A stretch of 64,000 nt of DNA from Clostridiales bacterium (GCA_017962145.1 JAGCVX010000037.1:1-64000), one strand, 5' to 3'; shown: positions 8,644 to 18,232, counted from the stretch's first letter. The notes: generated by a model from the sequence alone, not told the origin. Translations and numbers: made by a program.

Positions 8644-9933
8644 ATGGATTCAAGTGCTATGCCGGTTTGGGATCTGATCGTAATTGGTGGCGGTGCCTCG
8701 GGAATGAGCGCGGCGATCGCGTATCAGCGTGCGTGCCGGGATGCCAGAAAAGAACCGGGAACGGTTCTGATCCTCGAAAAAAACGACCGCGTCGGAAAGA
8801 AGATCTTAGCTACCGGTAACGGAAGATGTAATCTTTCCAACAAAGATATGCAGTTCTCCCATTTTCACAGCCATGAGAAGAGTTTCCCGTCGGAAGTCCT
8901 TGATCTCGTGCCGCAGAAAGAGTCGCTGATCTTCCTGGAAGAACTCGGTATTCTCACTACCGCGGAAGGAAATAAGATGTTCCCGGTAAGTAAGACATCA
9001 TCTTCGGTCGTTGATGCATTTCGATTTGCATTGGATGATTACGATATCTCTTTGATTGAGCAGTCTTCGGTAACGGAGATCAAGAAAGAAGAAAATTTCA
9101 TTATCAGCACTTTGGATGAACAGACATATCAGGCAAAGCAGGTAATCGTAGCCTGCGGCGGCGCATGCGCGGCATCTTTGGGAACGACGGGAGACGGATA
9201 TCGATGGCTGTCGCAGCTGGGACATCGTGTCTATGCGCCCAAGCCGTCGATCGTACAGATCGTGACGGAGAATGCGGTTACCAAAGCACTTTCGGGTCTG
9301 AAACTGGAGTGCGATCTGTCTTTGATCGCAGAAGATGTCGTCGTCGCAAGACAGTTCGGAGAAGTACTGTTTGCGGATTACGGACTTTCCGGCCCGGCGG
9401 TATTTCAGGTATCCGGAGAAGTATCCCGCCGCATGAAGAAAAACCAGCTTAGTGTTCCCATGAAGGTGACGCTTCAGCTTTTCGACGAAGCTACCCTTCG
9501 CTCTTTGCGTAGTGAAATGATACGCAGAAGGGAAGCATTTGCAGATAGAACTCTCGATCATCTTTTGCTTTCCATCCTTCCTGCCAAGATCGGAAACATG
9601 ATTCTTAAGACAGCGCTGCATCGCCCTTTGAGCCTTCATATCGCTTCCTTGTCGGATGCCGATCTTGATGCTGTGATCCGTACACTTCGTATCTGGAGTT
9701 TTGACGTCATCGGTACGCGTTCGCTGGAATATGCCCAGACGACGATCGGTGGTGCGGACTGCTCGGAGTTTGATCCGAAAACTCTTGAATCGAAGATCGT
9801 TTCCGGCCTTTACGGCTGCGGCGAAGTACTCGATGTCGACGGTGACTGCGGCGGATATAATCTGCAGTGGGCATTCTCGTCCGGTATCCTGGCCGGAAGA
9901 TCAGCCTATGCGCGTGCTTTCGGAGGCGTGTGA
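8644..9933 (+). CDS. NAD(P)/FAD-dependent oxidoreductase, YhiN/HI0933 family
   Basis: A cytosolic flavoprotein of 429 residues from the COG2081 (HI0933/YhiN, BaiN-like) family. The FAD-binding Rossmann motif is LIVIGGGASGMSAAIAY near residue 8, then LEKNDRVGKKILATGNGRCNLSN (family signature), and the C-terminal FAD-contact segment VDGDCGGYNLQWAFSSG. Start 8644 was chosen because AAGGAGG at 8631-8637 is correctly spaced from it; an in-frame TTG at 8626 lies before that site. The start is one base past the stop of the CYTH gene. Natural substrates of this family are mostly unsettled. The next gene is a second FAD oxidoreductase of another family. Confidence 0.92.
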   Translation: MDSSAMPVWDLIVIGGGASGMSAAIAYQRACRDARKEPGTVLILEKNDRVGKKILATGNGRCNLSNKDMQFSHFHSHEKSFPSEVLDLVPQKESLIFLEELGILTTAEGNKMFPVSKTSSSVVDAFRFALDDYDISLIEQSSVTEIKKEENFIISTLDEQTYQAKQVIVACGGACAASLGTTGDGYRWLSQLGHRVYAPKPSIVQIVTENAVTKALSGLKLECDLSLIAEDVVVARQFGEVLFADYGLSGPAVFQVSGEVSRRMKKNQLSVPMKVTLQLFDEATLRSLRSEMIRRREAFADRTLDHLLLSILPAKIGNMILKTALHRPLSLHIASLSDADLDAVIRTLRIWSFDVIGTRSLEYAQTTIGGADCSEFDPKTLESKIVSGLYGCGEVLDVDGDCGGYNLQWAFSSGILAGRSAYARAFGGV

Positions 9934-9940
9934 TTGACGT

Positions 9941-11560
9941 ATGCAGACGGATCTGAATCTTTCTATCCCGCTATCCCAATATGAGTCATTTCCCAGATCC
10001 GAGTCGCCGTTTACGGACTTTAAGGACGTGCGGCCGTATTTTGAAAAGAAGGCAAAAAAGAAACTTCCGAAATACTGTCTGTTTCTCAAAAAATCGATCG
10101 ATGCCAGACATAAGAACGATATCCGTATCGTGATCCACGCCCGTTTTTCGGACCAGGACTTTCAGGAAACACTCCTTTCGCCGGATCTTACGGATATGCG
10201 TGTTAAGAAAGATGCGAAAAAGCGAGTCGTGGTATGCGGATCCGGTCCGGCCGGTCTTTTCGCCTGCGCGACGTTGGTAGATGCCGGTATCACGCCGATC
10301 CTTCTGGAACGTGGACGAGATGTCGAGCAAAGAACGAAAGATATCCAGAAACTCAAAGAGGACGGTTCCCTCATTACGTATTCAAATGTTCAGTTCGGAG
10401 AAGGTGGAGCCGGTACATTTTCCGACGGAAAGCTTTTCAGCGGCGTATCGGATGTAAGACGCGATCTTGTCCTTAGAACCTTTGTGAAATACGGTGCCCC
10501 GAAGACGATCCTTTATGACGCGCATCCGCATATCGGAACGGATATGCTTCGCGTCGTGATCCGCAATATGCGGGAGGATCTGCAGAAAAAAGGGGCGAAA
10601 GTGCATTTCGAGAGGACGCTTTCAGATATCGAGATCAAGGACGGAAGAGTCACGAAGATCACACATGTTGCATCTTATGACGGATCCGATCCGGTCGAAA
10701 TGCTCTGTGACGGGCTGATCCTGGCTGTCGGACACAGTGCCAGGGATACATTTTCCATGCTTGCGTCGCGTGGTGTGACGCTCGAACAGAAGCCGTTTGC
10801 GATCGGAGTGCGAATCGAGCATCTCCAGAAAGAAATTGACCGGGCTCAGTTTGGACCCTGCTTTGAAAGCGAGATCCTGCATCCTGCCAACTATAAGGTC
10901 GTGACCAGTACGTCTACAGGAAGAAAGCTGTATTCGTTCTGTATGTGCCCCGGCGGAGAAGTCGTCTGCGGCTCTTCGGAAAATGCAGGGGTAGTTACAA
11001 ACGGTATGAGTGAATATGCCCGTGACCGTGAAAATGCGAATTCGGCGATGCTGGTCGGTGTGGATCAGGAAGACTATGGCGACGCATCGTGGGAGCAGGG
11101 GATCCTCTTTCAAAAAGACCTCGAACAGAAGGCGTATCAGATGGGCGAAAAGCCGTACTATGCACCGGCGCAGCGGGTCGAAGATTTTCATGCACATCGC
11201 GTAACAACGGCATTTGGTAAAGTAAAGCCCTCTTATCGCCCCGGCGTGACGATGGCGAATCTGTGGGAGATCCTTCCGGAGAAAGTCGCGATGACGATCG
11301 ATGAGGGTCTGACGCTTCTCGATAAAAAGATCCGGGGCTTTGATGATCCCGATGCGGTATTAACTGCTGTCGAAACCAGAAGTTCTTCGCCGGTTCGTAT
11401 CCGCCGTGATGAGAGCGGGGAGAGCCTTAGTGTGAAGGGTTTGTTCCCTGCAGGAGAAGGTGCGGGATATGCAGGCGGAATCATGAGCTCGGCGATCGAC
11501 GGCATCAGACAGGCGGAAGCGCTTTTGCTGAGATATTTTCCAGAGGATATGTTAAAATAG
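9941..11560 (+). CDS. FAD-dependent dehydrogenase, COG2509 family
   Basis: A 539-residue flavoprotein. It has an N-terminal extension of about 90 residues (SRSESPFTDFKDVRPYFEKK and a strand-rich region), then the FAD Rossmann site VVCGSGPAGLFACATLVDAG at about 91-110, the acidic strand end ILLERG, the family block QFGEGGAGTFSDGKL, and a C-terminal FAD segment LFPAGEGAGYAGGIMSSAIDG. This arrangement is that of COG2509, uncharacterised FAD-dependent dehydrogenases. The ATG is only 7 bases after the previous stop and the nearest GGAGG is about 15 bases away, so translation may depend on coupling. Substrate unknown. Confidence 0.9.
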   Translation: MQTDLNLSIPLSQYESFPRSESPFTDFKDVRPYFEKKAKKKLPKYCLFLKKSIDARHKNDIRIVIHARFSDQDFQETLLSPDLTDMRVKKDAKKRVVVCGSGPAGLFACATLVDAGITPILLERGRDVEQRTKDIQKLKEDGSLITYSNVQFGEGGAGTFSDGKLFSGVSDVRRDLVLRTFVKYGAPKTILYDAHPHIGTDMLRVVIRNMREDLQKKGAKVHFERTLSDIEIKDGRVTKITHVASYDGSDPVEMLCDGLILAVGHSARDTFSMLASRGVTLEQKPFAIGVRIEHLQKEIDRAQFGPCFESEILHPANYKVVTSTSTGRKLYSFCMCPGGEVVCGSSENAGVVTNGMSEYARDRENANSAMLVGVDQEDYGDASWEQGILFQKDLEQKAYQMGEKPYYAPAQRVEDFHAHRVTTAFGKVKPSYRPGVTMANLWEILPEKVAMTIDEGLTLLDKKIRGFDDPDAVLTAVETRSSSPVRIRRDESGESLSVKGLFPAGEGAGYAGGIMSSAIDGIRQAEALLLRYFPEDMLK

Positions 11561-11594
11561 GTGTGTCAATTCTTTGAAAGAAGGACATCGTATT

Positions 11595-12329
11595 ATGGAA
11601 GTTACGATCTTAGGGTGCAGTGGCGGTTATCCGGGCCCCGGTCAGGCGGCATCGGGTTATCTGCTTACGATTAACGATAAGAAAGTGCTGATCGATTGTG
11701 GAAGCGGCGTTTTCTCCAACCTTCAGCTTCATGTTCCGGCCAATGGCCTCGACGCGATCCTGATCACACATCTGCATGCCGATCACTATAGTGACCTGAT
11801 GGTTATGCGCTATGCGATCGATATGAATGCCAAAAGAGGCGTCGAGTTCAAAAATGTTCCGATATTTGCGCCGAAGACTCCGGAAGGGGTAATCAATTCT
11901 CTTTGCAATGAATGGGGATATAAGATCGGATATATCGGTCATGAATCCGAGCTGCCGCTTTTCGGCGCCAAGGCAAGATTCTTTAAGACCGTGCATCCGG
12001 TAGAGTGCTATGGTATCCGTGTCGAGTATGAAGATAAAGTCTTCGTATATACATCTGACGCTTCGGTAGATACCCGCTTTGCCGGTTATCTCGATGACGC
12101 GGATCTTTGTATCATGGACTGTGGTGAGATCGAAGCGGCACGTCGTCCGAATATGCTGCATCTTACACCGAAGGAATGCTATTCCTGTGCAAAAGCACTG
12201 CGCGTGAAAAAGACGATCCTTTCCCATCTGGTTCCTTTCTATGACAGAGAAGACGTTGAACTCGAAGCACGTTCCTGTGGGGACTGGGATTTCGAACTGG
12301 CACAGATCAATAAGACATACCGTATCTGA
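11595..12329 (+). CDS. MBL-fold metallohydrolase (RNase Z/arylsulfatase-like branch)
   Basis: A 244-residue metallo-beta-lactamase-fold hydrolase. Metal ligands are intact: THLHADHYSD (HxHxDH motif, about 61-70), His in KTVHPVECYG, Asp in YTSDAS, and a final His in ILSHLVPFYD. The early GCSGGYPGPGQAASGYL matches the strand-turn at the start of RNase Z-like proteins. It lacks the long exosite arm of true RNase Z, so a general phosphodiesterase or hydrolase is more likely. Start 11595 is preferred because GAAAGAAGG lies about 10 bases upstream. It is separated by 34 bases from the FAD gene and 57 bases from the ACT gene. Confidence 0.88.
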   Translation: MEVTILGCSGGYPGPGQAASGYLLTINDKKVLIDCGSGVFSNLQLHVPANGLDAILITHLHADHYSDLMVMRYAIDMNAKRGVEFKNVPIFAPKTPEGVINSLCNEWGYKIGYIGHESELPLFGAKARFFKTVHPVECYGIRVEYEDKVFVYTSDASVDTRFAGYLDDADLCIMDCGEIEAARRPNMLHLTPKECYSCAKALRVKKTILSHLVPFYDREDVELEARSCGDWDFELAQINKTYRI

Positions 12330-12386
12330 TATCGTATATCGATCTAGTGCGTCTGAATGAGATTATAAATTCAAGGAGTGATATAT

Positions 12387-12677
12387 ATGAGTACTGAAAA
12401 AGATAAGAACAAGGCGGTCATTACAGTTGTCGGCTGTGACGCAGTAGGAATCATCGCGAAGATCTCCGCACTGCTTGCTCAAGAGGGAGTCAATATCAAC
12501 GATATTACCCAGACGATCTTAGATGACATCTTCACTATGATCATGTTAGTTGATCTCAAGGCAGCCAAGTCCGATATGAAAGAGCTGTCGGAAAAGCTCG
12601 ATCAGGTAGGTGAGGAGATCGGTGTTTCAATCCGTATCCAGCATACAGATCTTTTCTATGCGATGCACCGTATCTGA
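12387..12677 (+). CDS. ACT domain protein, UPF0237 family
   Basis: A 96-residue single ACT domain protein: beta-alpha-beta-beta-alpha-beta with VITVVGCDAVGIIAKISALLAQEGVNIND as first strand and helix, the usual GxxAxxxxxL ligand-binding turn. It is a small cytosolic regulator, likely binding an amino acid or similar ligand. ATG 12387 was chosen over GTG 12378 because AAGGAG at 12373-12378 is 8 bases from the ATG. Together with the next gene (UPF0210) it forms a widely conserved two-gene unit of unknown role. Confidence 0.92.
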   Translation: MSTEKDKNKAVITVVGCDAVGIIAKISALLAQEGVNINDITQTILDDIFTMIMLVDLKAAKSDMKELSEKLDQVGEEIGVSIRIQHTDLFYAMHRI

Positions 12678-12746
12678 GATGTATCTTTGACCGATGATGC
12701 CCGGCGAGATGAAGGCATCGAAGTTTTTAACTAAGCAGGTAGAATT

Positions 12747-14105
12747 ATGATTACTGATTTTGAAGTATTAGAAACCGTACGGATGTTTCAGGAACAGCAT
12801 CTGGACGTAAGAACGATCACCATGGGTATTAACCTGATGGACTGCGCGGCGGATACTCCGGAGAAGTCCTGCCAGAAGATCTACGATAAGATCATACGCT
12901 TAGCGAAGGATCTGGTAAAGGTAGGAGAAGAGATCACCGAGAAATACCGCGTTCCGATCGTCAATAAGCGTATTTCCGTTACCCCGATCTCGATCGTTGC
13001 CGCAGCTTCGGGTGCCAAAGACTATACCATGTTCGCAAAGACCCTCGACCGTGCGGCAAAAGAATGCGGCGTCAACTTTATCGGTGGTTTTTCCGCGATG
13101 GTTCAAAAAGGTTATACCATCTCCGATAAGAGACTGATCGATTCGATTCCGGAGGCACTTTCCGTAACGGACAATGTATGTTCGTCGATCAACCTCGCAT
13201 CCACACGTTCCGGTATCAACATGGACGCCGTACGCGATATGGGCGAGATCATCAAGAAAACCGCGGAAGCCACCAAGGACAGAGATGCGCTCGGCTGCGC
13301 AAAACTCGTAGTATTCGCCAACGCTCCGGAGGATAACCCGTTTATGGCCGGTGCATTCTTAGGCCCCGGTGAGCCGGAGTGCGTAATCAACGTAGGTATT
13401 TCCGGTCCGGGTGTTATCAAGGCAGCACTCGAAACAGTAAAAGGCGAAGACCTTGGTGTTGTTGCCGAGACCATCAAGAAAGCGGCATTTAAAATCACCC
13501 GTGTCGGTGAGCTTGTCGCAAGAGAAGCATCTGAGCGCTTAAATGTTCCTTTCGGTATCATCGACCTCTCCCTTGCTCCGACACCGGCTGTCGGTGACTC
13601 TGTTGGTCGTATCCTGGAAGAGTTTGGTCTGGAGCACTGCGGTGCCTGGGGCACAACCGCTGCACTTGCGATGCTCAACGACGCGGTAAAGAAGGGCGGT
13701 ACGATGGCATCGTCTTTCGTCGGCGGCCTCTCCGGTGCATTTATCCCGGTATCAGAAGACGAAGGTATGATCGAAGTTGCAGAGAAAGGCTTCCTGCGTC
13801 TTGAAAAACTCGAAGCGATGACCTGTGTCTGCTCGGTAGGTCTTGATATGATCGCGATCCCTGGTGATACACCTGCTTCGACGATCTCCGGCATCATCGC
13901 CGATGAGATGGCACTGGGTACATTTAACAACAAGACGACAGCCGTCCGCGTCATCCCGGTTCCGGGAAAGAAAGTCGGCGACAGCGTGGAGTTCGGCGGA
14001 CTTCTCGGTTATGCGCCGATCATGGAAGTCAATACGGCATCGTCCGAAGCATTTATCTCCAGAGGCGGACGTATCCCGGCACCGATCCACAGTATGAGAA
14101 ACTGA
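12747..14105 (+). CDS. PFL family protein, UPF0210
   Basis: A 452-residue protein of the UPF0210 (DUF711-like) family with a pyruvate formate-lyase-related fold. Visible family blocks are [14 protein letters not shown] near the start, [46 protein letters not shown], and the C-terminal [18 protein letters not shown]. No glycyl-radical motif is seen, so glycyl-radical chemistry should not be assumed. It lies 69 bases after the ACT-domain gene, its usual partner, which may sense a ligand for it. A strong terminator follows. Function is not established for the family. Confidence 0.92.
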   Translation: MITDFEVLETVRMFQEQHLDVRTITMGINLMDCAADTPEKSCQKIYDKIIRLAKDLVKVGEEITEKYRVPIVNKRISVTPISIVAAASGAKDYTMFAKTLDRAAKECGVNFIGGFSAMVQKGYTISDKRLIDSIPEALSVTDNVCSSINLASTRSGINMDAVRDMGEIIKKTAEATKDRDALGCAKLVVFANAPEDNPFMAGAFLGPGEPECVINVGISGPGVIKAALETVKGEDLGVVAETIKKAAFKITRVGELVAREASERLNVPFGIIDLSLAPTPAVGDSVGRILEEFGLEHCGAWGTTAALAMLNDAVKKGGTMASSFVGGLSGAFIPVSEDEGMIEVAEKGFLRLEKLEAMTCVCSVGLDMIAIPGDTPASTISGIIADEMALGTFNNKTTAVRVIPVPGKKVGDSVEFGGLLGYAPIMEVNTASSEAFISRGGRIPAPIHSMRN

Positions 14106-14130
14106 TCGGATCTGAATAACGAAGTAATAG

Positions 14131-14172
14131 AAAAGACCCGCGCCACGTTCCCTGTGGACTGCGGGTCTTTCG
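14131..14172 (+). terminator. Terminator after UPF0210 gene
   Basis: Perfect arms AAAGACCCGC (14132-14141) and GCGGGTCTTT (14161-14170), with an inner CCAC/GTGG pairing. The A-rich left flank lets it act in both directions between the convergent genes ending at 14105 and 14193. Confidence 0.85.
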
Positions 14173-14192
14173 TATAGAAGAGACGAATGAAG

Positions 14193-14699
14193 TCATGCCT
14201 CTGCAACAGCTTGCTGCTTATCTACGCCTACTTTAAAGATCTTGAAAGCCAGCTTCCTAAGAAGCGGAACCATGATCATGGTGATCGGAAGCGCGATGAG
14301 CAGATCGATGCCCAGTTCTCTGAGCCAGTAAATAACCTTCGGAACTTCTTCCGGAATGCGTCCTTCGATAATATTCTTCACAACGAAGAATGTGCAAAGT
14401 AAGGGAGTGAAGATGAAGTCTCCGACCAGACCTTCGATCAGAGCGGCGCGGATCCTGTCTTTTGCCGGATTGACTCCGCATTTCATGTAGGCTTTGTCGG
14501 TCACGTTCTTCATCGGAATAAGCAGGCCGATGATCACCGAAAGCAATGCGGACAGGATCGCAGATGTGATGACTCCCATCGGAATGATCCCCTGTGGACT
14601 TCTGGCCATAGCGATCGCCGAGAATACCGCACCCAGAACGAGTCCGTTACCAAACGAGATCAGACAGCTGACTTTCCTCATGATTTTCTTCATTTCCAT
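14193..14699 (-). CDS. Four-helix membrane protein of unknown function
   Basis: A 168-residue protein with four hydrophobic helices (about 11-32, 37-61, 88-111 and 123-150) and basic loops, ending in a short polar tail. No family was recognised with confidence; the helices contain small-residue pairs (LGAVFSAIAMA, IALPITMIMVPLL) that suggest helix packing. ATG 14699 was chosen because GAGGTGA lies 7 bases upstream; an in-frame TTG two codons earlier is less likely. It is 50 bases downstream of the flavodoxin-like gene on the same strand and probably shares its transcript. A bidirectional hairpin at 14131-14172 ends it. Confidence 0.75.
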   Translation of the reverse strand: MEMKKIMRKVSCLISFGNGLVLGAVFSAIAMARSPQGIIPMGVITSAILSALLSVIIGLLIPMKNVTDKAYMKCGVNPAKDRIRAALIEGLVGDFIFTPLLCTFFVVKNIIEGRIPEEVPKVIYWLRELGIDLLIALPITMIMVPLLRKLAFKIFKVGVDKQQAVAEA

Positions 14700-14749
14700 A
14701 CCCAAATCACCTCTTCCTTGTTTGCTTTCCGCCTTTTATTCCTGTGCGG

Positions 14750-16153
14750 TCAGGATTTACTGCTATCCAGGGATTCGATTACTTTGTTGTAAGGAGTAAG
14801 GCGCATTTTGGCCGCGAGCTTATACGTCTCCGGCATAACGACATGCGCATTTTCTTCGACCGGTACTTCGTCAAATGCACCGGCTTTTTTGTAGTATTTT
14901 CCTTCGTCCGGAATTACGCCCGGTATGCTCTTGGAAAGATCTGCAAAATGTGCGCCGACTGCGGCACTGTAGAAGTTTCTCTGCGGGAGAAGGTCGAATT
15001 CTTTTACCATCAGGCTGTATACGCCCATCTCGTCAAGACGGGAAGAAGGAGTGATGCCTTCGGCATATACGCCCAGATCGTGGACGATACCGAACGTGTT
15101 GATCACCATATGGTAACTCTTGATCGTGCAGTAGCTTTCTGCGTCTGCACAGTCGAGGATGCAGCCTTCTGCGATATAGTTTTCCAGCTCCCAGGGAAGC
15201 TTGCCGTCGTTTGGCATGAGTCCGCGATGGATCCCGCGGTCGATAAAGCGCTTGCTGAGAGAACTTGTGAGCCCGTATTCGCATTTGCCGTAGTAGATCA
15301 GGATATTGGCAGAGGAGATGCGCTTCTCATACTCCGAAAAATCATCCTTGATCTTGCAGACTTTTGAACCGTAGCAGATCTTGCATCCGTCACAAGGGCG
15401 CACATTGTAATCGCGTTGGGCGATCTCGTCGACCTTGATGCCATGGTCCTTATAAAATGCTTTGAGCCGGGATACATTTTCAGTAAGGGAAGAAGAGCGT
15501 CCATCAGTTGTTTCATCCATATCGATGAAAAGCACTTCCGCTTTTTCGGGCTTACTAAGTATCGGTGCAGTTTCATTCTGATAATAGGCTGCATATGCTT
15601 TCAGCATCTTGTACCACGAGATGGCATTTCGCATACCTTCGCCGTCAGAAAAAGACGCCGGAGAAATCTCGTTTTTGTGGAAGAAGCCTTTCTTTGCAGC
15701 CGGACGGTCGGGCTGTGTGATGAGATAAAGCTGCATCCTTTTCGTGATGATGTCATAAGAACTATAGGAAAGACCGGGAACATAGTGTTTACTGATGCTG
15801 CGGATATTTCTTTCGAGTGAATCAGAAAGGAAGTGATCGCATACACGTATGTTCGTCTGGAAGAAGGAATTGACGTTGTTGAGCATAACGCCTTCGCTGC
15901 GGCATTTTCCGAAGAACCGAAGCATGTGGGAAGGCATGTTCATGTGATAAGGAGAGACAGCCCAGACAACGATGTCCGCGCTTTCCATTTTTGTTCGGAT
16001 CGAGGAAAACCATTCCTGGGAGAGAATGTCAGTTGAAGGCCTGACAATCTCTTTTTCAAATACATCCGAAATCGAAGGATGGTGTTCGAGCACCTCCAAA
16101 GACTTAAGAGTCAGAGAATTCTCTGCGTTCCCGGAAAAACTTATGATCAGCAT
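14750..16153 (-). CDS. Two-domain flavodoxin/NADPH-dependent FMN reductase-like protein
   Basis: A 467-residue protein made of two flavodoxin-like halves. The N-terminal half starts MLIISFSGNAENSLTLKSLE and includes ADIVVWAVSPYHMNMPSHMLRFF, the strand and loop following the FMN site. The C-terminal half from about 215 starts AEVLFIDMDETTDGRSSS, then RPCDGCKICYGSKVCKIKDD (a CxxCxxC-type cluster common in Clostridial NAD(P)H-dependent FMN reductases) and ISSANILIYYGKCEYG. It probably binds FMN and moves electrons in the cytosol; the partner is unknown. ATG 16153 is preferred (GGGGTG about 8 bases upstream) over GTG 16162. The doubled arrangement is less common than the single-domain form. Confidence 0.8.
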   Translation of the reverse strand: MLIISFSGNAENSLTLKSLEVLEHHPSISDVFEKEIVRPSTDILSQEWFSSIRTKMESADIVVWAVSPYHMNMPSHMLRFFGKCRSEGVMLNNVNSFFQTNIRVCDHFLSDSLERNIRSISKHYVPGLSYSSYDIITKRMQLYLITQPDRPAAKKGFFHKNEISPASFSDGEGMRNAISWYKMLKAYAAYYQNETAPILSKPEKAEVLFIDMDETTDGRSSSLTENVSRLKAFYKDHGIKVDEIAQRDYNVRPCDGCKICYGSKVCKIKDDFSEYEKRISSANILIYYGKCEYGLTSSLSKRFIDRGIHRGLMPNDGKLPWELENYIAEGCILDCADAESYCTIKSYHMVINTFGIVHDLGVYAEGITPSSRLDEMGVYSLMVKEFDLLPQRNFYSAAVGAHFADLSKSIPGVIPDEGKYYKKAGAFDEVPVEENAHVVMPETYKLAAKMRLTPYNKVIESLDSSKS

Positions 16154-16174
16154 ACTGCACACCCCAAAACGTCC

Positions 16175-16184
16175 GTGACGTCAC
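16175..16184. promoter_or_regulatory. Perfect 10-bp palindrome in the leader of the flavodoxin-like gene
   Basis: GTGACGTCAC lies between the predicted promoter (16221-16250) and the start at 16153. It could be an operator, but no regulator is known and chance is possible. Confidence 0.3.
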
Positions 16185-16220
16185 CCTCAAATGCATTCGC
16201 TTCTTATAACTGCCAATTTC

Positions 16221-16250
16221 AAGATACAACCAGAATCTGTCCTCTGTCAA
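16221..16250 (-). promoter_or_regulatory. Promoter of the flavodoxin-like gene
   Basis: On the minus strand a consensus TTGACA (16245-16250) and TATCTT (16221-16226) are separated by 18 bases, about 70 bases before the ATG. Confidence 0.55.
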
Positions 16251-16345
16251 GGCAAATTGATAAATATAATTGAACTTGACTAAATATGTACTGAGTGTGA
16301 AATTGCAGGGAGAGATGGGATTCTACTTAGATCGATCGAATAAGA

Positions 16346-18232
16346 TCAGGTTCGTTCCTTATATTCACGCTTTTTGATATACATCTGTTCATCCGCGTTT
16401 TGCATACAAGTGATGACATGGCTTGTGTCACGTCCCTGCAGCTCGCAGATGCCGATGCTGGCATGAAACTCGTATGGCTTTCCGGAATCAAGGGTTGCGA
16501 TCTCAAGTTCGGTGTTGAATTGGCGGATAAACTCTTCGGCGCGTCCGGGGCGGGAAGAGACAAGGACTGCAGAGAATTCGTCTCCGCCAAATCGTGCGCA
16601 GAGTTCCCTGTCGTTCATGCATTCTTTCAGCGCACGACTTACTTCACGTAATGCGAAGTCGCCATCCTGATGACCGTACACATCGTTGATCTTTTTGAGG
16701 TTGTCCATATCGATGCTGGCGATACTGATCTTTACATCTTCCGGCGTTTTGATCAGGAGTTCCTGAAGCGCACTTTCAAAACCGCGGCGGTTATAAAGCC
16801 CGGTCAGTTCATCGGTCTGAGACAGTTTCGTGATCTCGTTGATCGCACTGAACTTCTTTTGGTAGTAGCAGTTCTCGATCGCAGTCGAAAGCGTGCTTAC
16901 ATACGTATTGGTCAGAGAATTCGGCCACTGGTTTTTATTCGGACTTAAAACGAGATAGCCATAGTCTTTATTCTTGAAGAACAGCGGCAGCACGATATAG
17001 ACACCGGCTTCGTCCGTCTCCCAGTATTTCTTCGGAAGGATCTCTTTTCTGGGGAAACGTACATTTACGGCATCGGCCTGCCGTCTGTTGGACGCGTGCA
17101 TGATCTGAAGGAGCATCATCTCATTGGAAAATGCTTTTGCATCGGTCTTGAACTCCAGATCGTTTTCATCGCAGAAGCAGATATAGCCTGTATCACATCC
17201 GAGCGTGTGGAAATAGTAAGTTGCAACAGAAAGAGAACTGTCGATATCGTAACTGTTCTGATAATCGGCGGTGATACGTCCGGATTCGCGAAGCAGGAAT
17301 TCTTTTTCATTTAAGATCTGATAGATATCCTCGATCTCTCCGAGACTATGCTGGCTTCCGCATCCGCAGCTGGCGCGGAAATGCAGTTCGTCGGACAAAA
17401 GAATATTCTTTTCCGGCTGATTGCCGGCCTTTAAGTCATCCAAGATCTGAAATGCCGCTTCGGCATATCTTTCCGGTCGGATCGTAACGGTAGAGAGAGA
17501 AGGGGCGGTGTCTTCGCCTTCCTTGATGCCGTCAAAACCACTGACGCAAACATCTTCCGGAACTCTGACACCGCGTTTTTTCAGTTCTTCACAGATCGAA
17601 AGAGCCATATAGTCGTTGGCACAGATGATCGCCTGCGGATAGGTCATACGATCCTGCATGAAATAGTCCAGTGCTTTCGCACCACGATTGCGCCAGTAAT
17701 TTCCTTCGTAGATCATGTTCGGGCGGATCGCAAGTCCTGCATCCCGCATCGCTTCGACGAAGCCCTTCAGTCGCTCAGGCGAATCTTTATACTGATACGG
17801 ACCGGACATATAGCAGATGTCGGTGAACTGATGTTTCTCGATGAAATGCCGCGTCATCGCGTACATGGATTTTCTGTTTTCGATGGAGATCGTATAGAAA
17901 TCCGGCTGTCCTGTCTGAAGACAGATCACAGGGCATTTCGCATGGGCGCGTACGAGAGAAAAGAACTCCTGATCCATGCCCTGGATATCGAATGTATTCG
18001 GAAGTGCGATGATCGCATCAAGTGACGAATAGTCGGGAAGATGGATGATGTTTTTCTTTCCGATCTCAGAAAGAAGGTTACGTCCATAAGGCGATGTATA
18101 CGATCCGTAAGAGGAGTAGATGATCACATCCATATCGCGAAGAAGGGCGAGGTCAATTATAGCTTTTCCGCACGTTGCCTGGAAAAACTGTGTGATCTCA
18201 CTCATGAACAGACCGATCTTCTTGCGCCCCAA
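16346..18232 (-). CDS. Diguanylate cyclase with LacI-type ligand-binding domain
   Basis: A 628-residue cytosolic signalling protein predicted to make cyclic di-GMP. Residues 1-280 are a periplasmic-binding-protein-like domain of the LacI/GalR type (CVSGFDGIKEGEDTAPSLSTVTIRPE is the typical late segment), but the usual helix-turn-helix is absent and no signal peptide is seen, so the ligand is sensed inside the cell. A middle region of about 180 residues looks GAF-like. The C-terminal GGDEF domain (about 460-620) has NLKKINDVYGHQDGDFALREV and an intact active site RFGGDEF; the RxxD inhibitory site is missing. The start is TTG at 18232 with AGGAGGT six bases before it. A promoter is visible at 18275-18304. 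Confidence 0.88.
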   Translation of the reverse strand: MGRKKIGLFMSEITQFFQATCGKAIIDLALLRDMDVIIYSSYGSYTSPYGRNLLSEIGKKNIIHLPDYSSLDAIIALPNTFDIQGMDQEFFSLVRAHAKCPVICLQTGQPDFYTISIENRKSMYAMTRHFIEKHQFTDICYMSGPYQYKDSPERLKGFVEAMRDAGLAIRPNMIYEGNYWRNRGAKALDYFMQDRMTYPQAIICANDYMALSICEELKKRGVRVPEDVCVSGFDGIKEGEDTAPSLSTVTIRPERYAEAAFQILDDLKAGNQPEKNILLSDELHFRASCGCGSQHSLGEIEDIYQILNEKEFLLRESGRITADYQNSYDIDSSLSVATYYFHTLGCDTGYICFCDENDLEFKTDAKAFSNEMMLLQIMHASNRRQADAVNVRFPRKEILPKKYWETDEAGVYIVLPLFFKNKDYGYLVLSPNKNQWPNSLTNTYVSTLSTAIENCYYQKKFSAINEITKLSQTDELTGLYNRRGFESALQELLIKTPEDVKISIASIDMDNLKKINDVYGHQDGDFALREVSRALKECMNDRELCARFGGDEFSAVLVSSRPGRAEEFIRQFNTELEIATLDSGKPYEFHASIGICELQGRDTSHVITCMQNADEQMYIKKREYKERT

